DNA from: Alkalibacter saccharofermentans DSM 14828
GTDB taxonomy: Bacteria; Bacillota; Clostridia; Eubacteriales; Alkalibacteraceae
NCBI RefSeq assembly: GCF_900128885.1
Contig: NZ_FQTU01000013.1
Span: 7,703-71,702, forward strand
Reading direction: 5' to 3'
DNA: 64,000 nt
Shown here in pieces: positions 42,954 through 50,953 of this stretch (positions within the stretch are counted from its first letter, which is position 1; the number at the start of each line of letters is the position of its first letter). The position numbers and the translations under genes were made by a program. Below the pieces are notes generated by a model. It had not been told where the DNA came from. It saw only the letters and a program-made list of their open reading frames with translations, and ran no database searches.

Positions 42954-43661
42954 ATGATAAAAATTGAGAACGTAACTAAGATATACAGCAATAAAAGGGG
43001 AGACTTCCTAGCATTGGACGATGTAAGCATGGAAGTAGAAAAGGGAGACGTATACGGAGTCATAGGACTAAGTGGCGCAGGAAAAAGCACGTTGGTAAGA
43101 TGCATAAATCTTCTGGAAAGACCGACTATGGGGAAGGTGTACATCGACGGGGAAGAGATTACCGCGATGAAGAAGTCCCAGCTGATTAAAGTAAGACAGA
43201 GCCTAGGTATGATATTTCAGGATTTTAATCTATTGATGCAGAGAAATGTAATAGACAATATCAAGTTTCCTTTGGAAATTGCCGGAGTGGACAAGGTGGA
43301 AGCAAAAAAAAGAGCCTTGGAGCTTTTGCACCTGGTAGGCCTTGAGGAAAAGTCCCATAGCTATCCTGCCCAGTTAAGCGGGGGGCAAAAGCAGCGAGTG
43401 GCTATTGCCAGAGCGCTTGCAAACAGCCCAAAGGTCCTGCTTTGTGATGAAGCAACATCTGCCCTGGATCCTGTGACTACCTTGTCTATTTTGAACCTTT
43501 TGAAGAGCATTAACGAGAAAATGGGTGTAACCATTGTTATTATAACCCACGAGATGAAGGTAGTTGAGACGATCTGCAACAAGGTTGCCGTTATTGAAAG
43601 CGCCAATATCGTCAAAAACGGATATACAAAAGATATCATAGGACATTTTAAGGAGGTCTAG
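42954..43661 (+). CDS. metN: Methionine ABC transporter ATP-binding protein, short form
   Basis: Energises methionine import. The 235-residue ATPase has Walker A GLSGAGKST, signature LSGGQKQRVAIARAL, Walker B VLLCDEATSALDP and the H-loop ITHEMKVV. Typical MetN is about 340 residues with a C-terminal NIL domain that binds methionine and inhibits transport. This one ends at GHFKEV just after the ATPase core, so that regulatory domain is absent. The stop is followed 2 bp later by metI, so this is not a sequencing truncation by eye. Cystine or another sulfur amino acid is a possible alternative substrate. Confidence 0.9.
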   Translation: MIKIENVTKIYSNKRGDFLALDDVSMEVEKGDVYGVIGLSGAGKSTLVRCINLLERPTMGKVYIDGEEITAMKKSQLIKVRQSLGMIFQDFNLLMQRNVIDNIKFPLEIAGVDKVEAKKRALELLHLVGLEEKSHSYPAQLSGGQKQRVAIARALANSPKVLLCDEATSALDPVTTLSILNLLKSINEKMGVTIVIITHEMKVVETICNKVAVIESANIVKNGYTKDIIGHFKEV

Positions 43662-43663
43662 AC

Positions 43664-44326
43664 ATGGAATTTTTAAATGAATTTGGAGACATATTGATTA
43701 AAGGTACCATGGAAACTCTCTATATGACTTTTGCATCGGTATTTTTTGCTTATCTATTCGGACTTCCTATGGGTGTTGCTTTGGTAGTATCGGATGACAA
43801 CCATATTATGCCATCCAAAATTGTAAATCGGGTACTGGGAACCATAGTCAATATAACAAGATCTGTGCCTTTCATAATTCTTTTGATAGCGGTCATACCT
43901 TTTACAAGGATGGTTGTGGGAACTGCCATAGGAGCAAATGCTGCAATTGTGCCATTGGTAATAGGAGCTACGCCCTTTGTGGCAAGAATGGTCGAAAGCT
44001 CGCTTAAGGAGCTTAATAAAGGCATCATTGAAGCAGCTGCTTCAATGGGATGCTCCAATTTGGAAATCATCTACAAGGTGATGATTCCTGAAAGCATGCC
44101 ATCCTTAGTGCTTGGCTCTTCAATCACGACGATAACGCTGGTAGGTTATTCTGCCATGGCCGGTGCCATCGGAGCAGGTGGACTTGGAGACTTGGCCATA
44201 AGATATGGATATTACAGATACGAAAGCGAGCTAATGCTGGTAACCATAGTGGTTCTTGTATTGATAGTACAGGCTATACAGTTTGCCGGCAATCACATAT
44301 CAAAAAAAATAAACAGGCTTTATTGA
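43664..44326 (+). CDS. metI: Methionine ABC transporter permease
   Basis: Membrane channel of the methionine importer, 220 residues with five spans. The start TLYMTFASVFFAYLFGLPMGVAL, the ATPase-contacting EAAASMGCSNLEIIYKVMIPE loop and VGYSAMAGAIGAGGLGDLAIRYGY are all family hallmarks. It is spaced 2 bp from metN and 96 bp from metQ. Confidence 0.95.
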   Translation: MEFLNEFGDILIKGTMETLYMTFASVFFAYLFGLPMGVALVVSDDNHIMPSKIVNRVLGTIVNITRSVPFIILLIAVIPFTRMVVGTAIGANAAIVPLVIGATPFVARMVESSLKELNKGIIEAAASMGCSNLEIIYKVMIPESMPSLVLGSSITTITLVGYSAMAGAIGAGGLGDLAIRYGYYRYESELMLVTIVVLVLIVQAIQFAGNHISKKINRLY

Positions 44327-44422
44327 TTTGCGCAAAACAAGTTGACATTCATATAATAAAAGATTAGAATATCTAAAAGGTATATTAAACAGATAGGTTT
44401 AATTGGAAAAGGAGTGAACTGA

Positions 44423-45250
44423 ATGAAAAAAAGAAGCATAGTTTTATTGTTGGCCGTGATGTTTGTGCTGGTGGGAGCTTTGGCAGGCTGCGGTACAAGC
44501 GGAGATAACGGCGATGGAGATACGACGACCCTGAGGATTGGAGCCACTCCGGTACCCCATTCGGAGATTTTGGAATTTATCAAGCCCATGCTTTTAGAGG
44601 AAGGCATAGAGCTTGAAATAGTGGAGTTTACAGACTATGTTCAGCCTAATATGGCCCTTGCCAATGAAGAGTTGGACGCAAACTTCTTCCAGCACGTACC
44701 GTACCTGGAGGATTTCAACCAAAACAACGATACTGCCCTAAGCGCAGTGATATTGGTTCATTTTGAGCCACTAGGCATCTACCCTGGACAGACAGCATCT
44801 TTGGAGGATATTCAAGACGGAGACAAGGTTGCGGTTCCTAACGATACTACAAACGAAGCGAGAGCTCTATTGTTATTGCAGGAGGCAGGCTTAATAGAGT
44901 TGGATCCTAATGCCGGTTTGGAGGCGACTATAAGAAATATAATCAGCAATCCTAAAAATCTCGATATCGTGGAGCTGGAAGCAGCTCAAATATCAAGGGC
45001 GTTGCCTGATGTGAATATTGGCGTAATAAACGGCAACTATGCGATTCAAGCAGGCCTCAATGCGGGAGAAGACGCGTTGATGGCTGAAGACAAGGAGTCT
45101 TTGGCAGCTCAGACTTTTGCAAATGTAATTGTGATTAGAACTGGTGATGACAGGGAGATGTTCGAAACCTTGAAAACTGCCTTGCAATCAGATGAAGTAA
45201 GAAACTTCCTTGAAGAAAAGTATGAAGGAGCAGTAGTGCCTGTATTTTAA
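44423..45250 (+). CDS. metQ: Methionine-binding lipoprotein
   Basis: Extracytoplasmic receptor of the importer, 275 residues. A lipoprotein signal peptide ends in the lipobox LAGC (Cys 23), followed by a Gly/Asp-rich linker. The binding domain starts LRIGATPVPHSEILEFI and has ANFFQHVPYLEDFN and VAVPNDTTNEARALLLLQ, as in NlpA/MetQ proteins. It ends at a perfect hairpin terminator. Confidence 0.95.
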   Translation: MKKRSIVLLLAVMFVLVGALAGCGTSGDNGDGDTTTLRIGATPVPHSEILEFIKPMLLEEGIELEIVEFTDYVQPNMALANEELDANFFQHVPYLEDFNQNNDTALSAVILVHFEPLGIYPGQTASLEDIQDGDKVAVPNDTTNEARALLLLQEAGLIELDPNAGLEATIRNIISNPKNLDIVELEAAQISRALPDVNIGVINGNYAIQAGLNAGEDALMAEDKESLAAQTFANVIVIRTGDDREMFETLKTALQSDEVRNFLEEKYEGAVVPVF

Positions 45251-45256
45251 AAGTTG

Positions 45257-45285
45257 ATCCCCGATCTTAAGATTGGGGATTTTTT
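45257..45285 (+). terminator. Terminator of the met operon
   Basis: ATCCCCGATC and GATTGGGGAT form a near-perfect stem (one G-U) around TTAA, followed by T5. Confidence 0.88.
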
Positions 45286-45324
45286 AGTTACAAGATGTGA
45301 AATTTATTTCGCTTTCTAAAAACT

Positions 45325-45455
45325 TATGATATAATTTCCCCATAGTGCGTTATCAATATTTTGATATACAATTATTCATGGGGAATAATTGCCAAACGCA
45401 TAAAAATCCAATATAATCCTTGAAAAAGCACACCGATATGCCGGTGTGCTTTTTC
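45325..45455 (+). ncRNA. Candidate structured small RNA with own promoter and terminator
   Basis: Between metQ and nfo. An extended -10 promoter TATGATATAAT (45325-45335) predicts a start near 45342. Next comes a stem TGCGT (45346-45350)/ACGCA (45396-45400) that encloses two perfect hairpins: TATCAA/TTGATA with a TATT loop (45351-45366), and CAATTATTC/GAATAATTG with an ATGGG loop (45369-45391). About 20 nt later a perfect 14-bp hairpin closes the unit (45422-45455, loop ATATGC), with its T run in the stem. No open frame fits. The expected RNA is about 110 nt. An alternative pairing, TTCCCCAT with ATGGGGAA, would need sequence upstream of the predicted start. I cannot match it to a known RNA family. 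Confidence 0.6.
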
Positions 45456-45505
45456 AGGCGCTTCTTCCCGCCGGATCAAATTTTATGTGGAAAAATGATG
45501 GGAGG

Positions 45506-45543
45506 TCATCGGAGGTTTAATAGCCACAGCTTTATGATATAAT
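45506..45543 (+). promoter_or_regulatory. Promoter module before nfo
   Basis: TCATCGGAGG (45506-45515) is followed by the extended -10 TATGATATAAT (45533-45543). The same pair with nearly the same spacing precedes thyX at 60483-60519. No good -35 hexamer is present. Confidence 0.55.
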
Positions 45544-45591
45544 CTTAAGGTAGATTTAAATTCCGATACTTAAAATGAAAGGGTAGATAAT

Positions 45592-46425
45592 ATGCTAAAA
45601 ATAGGATGTCATTTATCAATATCAAAGGGCTATTATAAAGCGGGGCTGGATGCCTTGGCGATAGATGCAAATACATTTCAGTTTTTCACCAGAAACCCTC
45701 GAGGAGGAAGCGCAAAGAAAATTGATTTAAAAGACATAGAAAAATTCACGAAGCTATTTAATGAAAACGGCTTTGCCCCACTTTTTGCTCATGGGCCGTA
45801 TACGATGAATTTGTGCAGCGATAAAAGAGACATAAGAGATTTCGCTAAAAATGTTTTCAAAGAGGATTTGGAGAGGCTCAAGCTTCTTCCTGAATCCTAT
45901 TATATATTCCATCCCGGCAGTCATGTGGGGCAGGGAGTGGAAAAGGGGATTGATTACATAGTAGAGGCTATGAATGATGCCATAAAGGAAGATTGTGAGA
46001 CCACTGTTTTGCTTGAAGGCATGTCCGGCAAAGGGACTGAAATAGGTGGAAGGCTCGAAGAGCTTAAACTAATAATAGATGGAGTCAAACACAACAAAAA
46101 AGTCGGAATATGCATAGATAGCTGCCATCTATATTCTGCAGGGTATGATGTAGTAAAAGATTTGGACGGGGTCATAGAAGAAATAGATAAAAGTGTAGGG
46201 ATGGATAAGCTTATGGCGGTTCATTTAAACGACAGCAAGATGGAATTTGCATCAAACAAGGACAGGCACGAAGTATTGGGAAAAGGGACTCTAGGCAAAG
46301 AAGCGATTATAAACATCATAAATCATCCTCTTTTAAAAGATCTGGTCTTTAACCTGGAGACTCCAAACGAGTTGGATGGATACAAAAATGAAATTGCCTT
46401 TTTAAAGGCAAATTACAAGGAGTAG
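45592..46425 (+). CDS. nfo: Endonuclease IV (AP endonuclease)
   Basis: Cleaves DNA at abasic sites in base-excision repair. The 277-residue TIM-barrel protein has the zinc-ligand motifs FHPGSHVGQG, LLEGMSGKGTEIGG, CIDSCHLYSAGYD, AVHLNDSKMEFASNKDRHEVLGKG and the final NLETPNE. ATG follows GAAAGGG. A DUF362 protein starts 3 bp after the stop. Confidence 0.96.
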   Translation: MLKIGCHLSISKGYYKAGLDALAIDANTFQFFTRNPRGGSAKKIDLKDIEKFTKLFNENGFAPLFAHGPYTMNLCSDKRDIRDFAKNVFKEDLERLKLLPESYYIFHPGSHVGQGVEKGIDYIVEAMNDAIKEDCETTVLLEGMSGKGTEIGGRLEELKLIIDGVKHNKKVGICIDSCHLYSAGYDVVKDLDGVIEEIDKSVGMDKLMAVHLNDSKMEFASNKDRHEVLGKGTLGKEAIINIINHPLLKDLVFNLETPNELDGYKNEIAFLKANYKE

Positions 46426-46428
46426 ATC

Positions 46429-47583
46429 ATGAAGGAAAAAGTCGCGTTGTTAAGGTGTGCAAGTTATGATGTTGATATTATAGAAGAAAAGATTAAGGAA
46501 GGATTTTCTCTTCTTGGAGGGGAAAAATACATAAAGGACTTGATTCCTTTTGGATCAAAAGTTTTGTTGAAACCTAATCTCTTATCTGTAGAAGAGGAGA
46601 ATTCGCCTGTAGTTACGAATCATGCTTTCTTTGAAGCTGTCGTAAGGGTGATTAAAGACTATACGGACAATTTGATCTTTGGTGATTCGCCAGGATTTGG
46701 TTCAAGTGAAAAAGCAGCTCAAAAGGCTGGACTAATGGATGTTGCCAAAAGATACGGCGTGGGATTTGATCCTTTCACAGAAAAGGTGTCTGCTGAGCTT
46801 AAAGAGGCGATCCTAGTCAAGAATTGGGATGTTGCAAAAGTTGCGTATGAAGCTGACGTGTTGATATCACTGCCAAAGCTTAAGACCCACGGGATGATGT
46901 ATTTCACAGGAGCGGTTAAAAACCAGTTCGGTTGCGTGCCGGGGACTCAAAAAGCCCTGTGGCACACGAGGATGAATAATGGAGACAATTTCTCAAAAAT
47001 GCTGCTGGATTTAAACAAGCTTGTTAAGACTGATTTTGCCATTATGGATGGAATCATCGCAATGGAAGGAAACGGTCCGAAGAGCGGAACTCCCAAAAAG
47101 ATGGATTCCATCATCATGGGCGAGAGCTTGACGGCTGTCGACTCCACGGCCCTGGGCTTAATCGGATATGAAGATCCCAGAGAAGTGCCCCAGTACAGGA
47201 TAGCCCATGAATTCAGCTGGGGTAAAGTTCTTCCGGAAGATATATTAATCCTGGGGGAAAGCCTCGATGAAATGAAGGTAAAGGATTTTAAAAAGATCAG
47301 AAGAACAAATGAGATTTTCGGAAACAGTAATGGGATGAAATTCATTAAAAATTTGATAGCTCCCTATCCGAAATTACTTCATGAAAAATGTATAAGCTGC
47401 AACAGATGCTATGAAGTTTGTCCCGAAAAGCCCAGGGTTATCGAGATGGTAGAAAAAAACGGGAAATCTGTGCCTGTATTTGACAAAAAAACTTGTATCA
47501 GGTGTTTTTGCTGTCAAGAACTGTGCCCGGTGGGAGCCCTGGAAGTTGGAGAGACCTTGCTTGGCAAGATGATATATAAATAA
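46429..47583 (+). CDS. DUF362 protein with two 4Fe-4S ferredoxin motifs
   Basis: A 384-residue protein of unknown function. The DUF362 domain covers about residues 1-300 (SKVLLKPNLLS, GDSPGFGSSEKAAQKAGL, SLPKLKTHGMMYFTGAVKNQFG). The C-terminal 80 residues hold two ferredoxin-type clusters, CISCNRCYEVCP and CIRCFCCQELCP. Electron transfer is likely, and the DUF362 part may bind an unknown partner. It is tightly packed between nfo and addB, which suggests one transcript. Confidence 0.88.
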   Translation: MKEKVALLRCASYDVDIIEEKIKEGFSLLGGEKYIKDLIPFGSKVLLKPNLLSVEEENSPVVTNHAFFEAVVRVIKDYTDNLIFGDSPGFGSSEKAAQKAGLMDVAKRYGVGFDPFTEKVSAELKEAILVKNWDVAKVAYEADVLISLPKLKTHGMMYFTGAVKNQFGCVPGTQKALWHTRMNNGDNFSKMLLDLNKLVKTDFAIMDGIIAMEGNGPKSGTPKKMDSIIMGESLTAVDSTALGLIGYEDPREVPQYRIAHEFSWGKVLPEDILILGESLDEMKVKDFKKIRRTNEIFGNSNGMKFIKNLIAPYPKLLHEKCISCNRCYEVCPEKPRVIEMVEKNGKSVPVFDKKTCIRCFCCQELCPVGALEVGETLLGKMIYK

Positions 47584-47602
47584 TGACTTTGGAGTTGGTT
47601 TC

Positions 47603-50600
47603 ATGATTGATATAATAGCCGGAAAAATAGGTTCTGGAAAAGCCGAGAAAATTTACAGCCAGATACTGGAATGTCTTGAAAATGGTGAAGAGGATCTTTA
47701 TTTGATAGTTCCTGACCAATACACCCTGGAGGCGGAAAAAGAACTAATGAAAGCCTTGAAAGCAGAAGGACTGCTTAGCGTGGATGTTGTAAGCTTTTCA
47801 AGGTATATGGATATTCTTTTGGACAAGTCATTTCAGCCGAAGAGAACGTTAGTGAGTTCTACAGGCAAGAAGATGATAATTAGAAAAGTGCTTAAAGACC
47901 TTAAAGAAGATTTAAGCGCTTATTCTGGCATGGTAGATAAATCCGGCTTTGTTGACGAGATTGAATCAACAATGAAATCCTTAAAAGAGAACATGATTGA
48001 CGTTGGCGTTTTGGCGACGGAGGGTTCGGATATAGGTTCCATGAGCATGGTCGACAGAAAAATCCGGGATATAGGAGCGATATATGAAGCTTATAGCATG
48101 TTCATGGATAATGGATATTTGGATGCTGAAGAGAGGATAAATCTAGCCATAAAAGAAGCTGCCAGGGATAAAAGGGTAAAAAGATCCAAGATTTGGATTC
48201 ATGGGTTCCATACATTTACAAAGCAGATAATGGAGTTCATAAAGGTGCTGGCAGACAATGCAATTAAAGTTGGAGTGACCATTGACATAAACAATGACGA
48301 GTCTGAACCGGACAGGGAAATATACGAAATTAATAGAAAGACATTCCAACAATTGAGGGAAATGAACCGAGACAACTGCAATGTAGAGTTTCTTGGACAT
48401 GCCGTTTCCAAAGATTCCGACATAGGGCATCTGCAAGATGAGTTTTTTGCCTATCCATATAAAAAGCGTACGGGAGCTCCAAGGGACATAAAAATCATTC
48501 AATCACAAAATGTCTACAATGAGATAGACAACGTCTGCGTGGATATTATCCGAATGGTGCGAGAGGATGATATAAGGTATAAGGACGTATGTGTAATAGC
48601 AAATGACCTCGAATCATACTCCTTCTTAATCCAAAGAACCTTTGAGGAATACAAGATACCATGTTTCGTAGATATCAAAAGATCTGTTTCCGACAAGCCT
48701 CTGGCTATATTCGCAATCGCTGCATTAAACTGCATAGTATACAACTTCACATACGAAGATGTTTTTTCCATGATAAAGACGGGGTTTTCAGATCTAGATA
48801 CTGACGAATATGAGGTTCTAGAAAACTATTGCTTAAGGTTTGGCATAAGGGGCAACCAGTGGAAGAAGGAGTTTTTCAAGAACTCACAAGATGGAGAGTA
48901 CGACCTGACAGCTTTAAATGAAGTGCGGGAGAGATTGGTGCTTCCTCTGGAGAATTTAAAGGTATCAATCAAAAAAGATCCCACTTATCTGGGGATTTCA
49001 AAGAGCGTGTATGAATTTTTAGTTGAATGCGGCTGTGGGGAAAAAACCAGATCTTTATCTGATGAGCTTTTAGAGCAAGGCGATCTGGAGCTGTCTGCAG
49101 AGAATACTCAGATATACAACAAGATAATTGAGCTGCTGGACGAGATAGCAGAGATTTTTTTGGACAAGAAGACCAATATTAAGGACTATTGCGATATCTT
49201 GAAATCCGGGATTGAAGCGGCGGAGCTTGGGTTGCTTCCATCTAGCGTGGATGAAGTCACCGTGGGGGATGTGAAAAGAACCAGGCAGAACAATATTGAG
49301 GTTCTGTTTTTGCTGGGGGTGAACGAGGGAGTTTTGCCTGGAGCGGCAGAAAAAACAGGTTTGTTCTCATCTGCAGAACTGGAGTATCTAGAAAGAGCTA
49401 AGAACATTCAGCTGGGAGAGGATATGTCGTATCAGTCTGTGCAGGAAAAATATCTTTTCAGCTCTTTGATTGCAAAGGCAAGGAACAAGGTGTTTTTCAG
49501 CTATCCACTGGCAGACTTTGAGGGAGGCATCCTAAGGCCATCATCTTACGTAGACAGGCTGAGGGAGATATTTTCGGATTTAGCCATAGGCTTTGATTAT
49601 GGGGAGGAGAAGGATCTAATCTCGAACCCGAGCGGCACATTGAGGCATCTGATTAGCTACTACAGAAAAGGAATTGACGAATATGAGTCAATCGATAATT
49701 TGTGGTGGAATGGTGCTTACAGGTGGTATGCGAACCAAAGGGATTGGAAAGATAAGATGGATAGCCTCAAAAGAGCGATGACTTATGCAAACAAGCCGTC
49801 GCCTTTGACAAAGGAGCAGTTGAAAAAGCTTTACGGACAAAAGATAAGAAACAGTGTCACAGGACTGGAGACATTTGGACAATGTCCATTTAAGTACTTC
49901 GTGAGATATGGGCTTAAGCCAAGGGAGAGAAGAGTCTATGAAGTATCTATGCCGGACATAGGGCAACTGTTGCACGATGCCATAAAAAGCTATGGAGAAA
50001 TCTTGGATAAGGAAGGTCTCCGATGGACAGATGTGGATGAAGACCGGATAATCAAGATGTGCACTGAGCTGGTGGATGAAACCACACAAAGGTACAAGGA
50101 GGGAGTATTTCTAAGCAAGGGAAGGTACAAGTACCTCGCCCAATATCTTAAAAGGCTCCTGGTGAGAGCTGTGATGACGCTTACTTATCACATGTCAAGG
50201 GGAGAGTTTGATATTTACAAAAGCGAGATAGGGTTTGGAGAAAAGCAGGAGCTTCCTCCTTTGGAGTTCAAGCTGAACGAAGAAATGGATATGATATTGG
50301 AAGGTAGGATAGACAGGGTAGATGTTTTTGAGGATGAGGACAAGATATACCTTAAGGTTATAGACTACAAAACCGGGGAAAAAACATTGGAGTTAAAAGA
50401 AATATATTACGGATTATCCCTTCAGCTGCTCATTTATATGAGCGCGTGCCTCGCTAAATACGACAATGCGGAGCCGGCAGGCGTTTTCTATTTCAAGCTG
50501 GACGATCCTTTGGTCGCCGGATCTAAAAAGGACATAAAAAACATAGGGACTAAAATCAACAAGATATTAAAGCTTAAGGGCTTGATAAGAAAGGACCCCA

Positions 50601-50953
50601 AGATATTATACGCTTTGGACAAGGATGCAGGTGATTCCGAGGTGATTAACTGCAAAATCACAAAAGACGGTAAAATCCACGCAAATACGAAAGGAATGGT
50701 TGAGGAGCAGGTATTTGAGATGCTGTTGGATTACTCCGTAGAGGCGGCGAAGCGAATGGGGGAAAAGATTGCAGCGGGCAAAATCGACATAGAGCCTGTT
50801 AAATCCGGTGCAAGAGAGGCGTGCCTGTTCTGTGATTATAAGAATATATGTCAATTCGATAGAAAATTCATCGGCAATAGAATGAGATATAAAAAATCTC
50901 TAAGCGACAAGGAGGTAATTGAAAAGCTATTGGGGGGTGAGAAAGATGGCTGA
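47603..50953 (+). CDS. addB: ATP-dependent helicase/nuclease subunit AddB
   Basis: Subunit of the AddAB enzyme that resects double-strand breaks for recombination. The 1116-residue protein begins with a Walker-like IAGKIGSGKAEKI and has a helicase-like core. The C-terminal RecB-type nuclease has DRVDVFEDEDKIYLKVIDYKTG. The iron-sulfur cysteines of AddB nuclease domains are visible: one in FGQCPFKYFVRYG, and three in ACLFCDYKNICQF. Its end overlaps addA by 8 bp. Confidence 0.95.
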   Translation: MIDIIAGKIGSGKAEKIYSQILECLENGEEDLYLIVPDQYTLEAEKELMKALKAEGLLSVDVVSFSRYMDILLDKSFQPKRTLVSSTGKKMIIRKVLKDLKEDLSAYSGMVDKSGFVDEIESTMKSLKENMIDVGVLATEGSDIGSMSMVDRKIRDIGAIYEAYSMFMDNGYLDAEERINLAIKEAARDKRVKRSKIWIHGFHTFTKQIMEFIKVLADNAIKVGVTIDINNDESEPDREIYEINRKTFQQLREMNRDNCNVEFLGHAVSKDSDIGHLQDEFFAYPYKKRTGAPRDIKIIQSQNVYNEIDNVCVDIIRMVREDDIRYKDVCVIANDLESYSFLIQRTFEEYKIPCFVDIKRSVSDKPLAIFAIAALNCIVYNFTYEDVFSMIKTGFSDLDTDEYEVLENYCLRFGIRGNQWKKEFFKNSQDGEYDLTALNEVRERLVLPLENLKVSIKKDPTYLGISKSVYEFLVECGCGEKTRSLSDELLEQGDLELSAENTQIYNKIIELLDEIAEIFLDKKTNIKDYCDILKSGIEAAELGLLPSSVDEVTVGDVKRTRQNNIEVLFLLGVNEGVLPGAAEKTGLFSSAELEYLERAKNIQLGEDMSYQSVQEKYLFSSLIAKARNKVFFSYPLADFEGGILRPSSYVDRLREIFSDLAIGFDYGEEKDLISNPSGTLRHLISYYRKGIDEYESIDNLWWNGAYRWYANQRDWKDKMDSLKRAMTYANKPSPLTKEQLKKLYGQKIRNSVTGLETFGQCPFKYFVRYGLKPRERRVYEVSMPDIGQLLHDAIKSYGEILDKEGLRWTDVDEDRIIKMCTELVDETTQRYKEGVFLSKGRYKYLAQYLKRLLVRAVMTLTYHMSRGEFDIYKSEIGFGEKQELPPLEFKLNEEMDMILEGRIDRVDVFEDEDKIYLKVIDYKTGEKTLELKEIYYGLSLQLLIYMSACLAKYDNAEPAGVFYFKLDDPLVAGSKKDIKNIGTKINKILKLKGLIRKDPKILYALDKDAGDSEVINCKITKDGKIHANTKGMVEEQVFEMLLDYSVEAAKRMGEKIAAGKIDIEPVKSGAREACLFCDYKNICQFDRKFIGNRMRYKKSLSDKEVIEKLLGGEKDG

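Noticed and set aside
45336..45385. Alternative pairing TTCCCCAT (45336-45343) with ATGGGGAA (45378-45385), which could suggest an RNA switch
   Set aside because: The 5' half overlaps and precedes the expected transcription start near 45342, so it would be mostly outside the RNA. It is kept only as a caveat to the RNA candidate.
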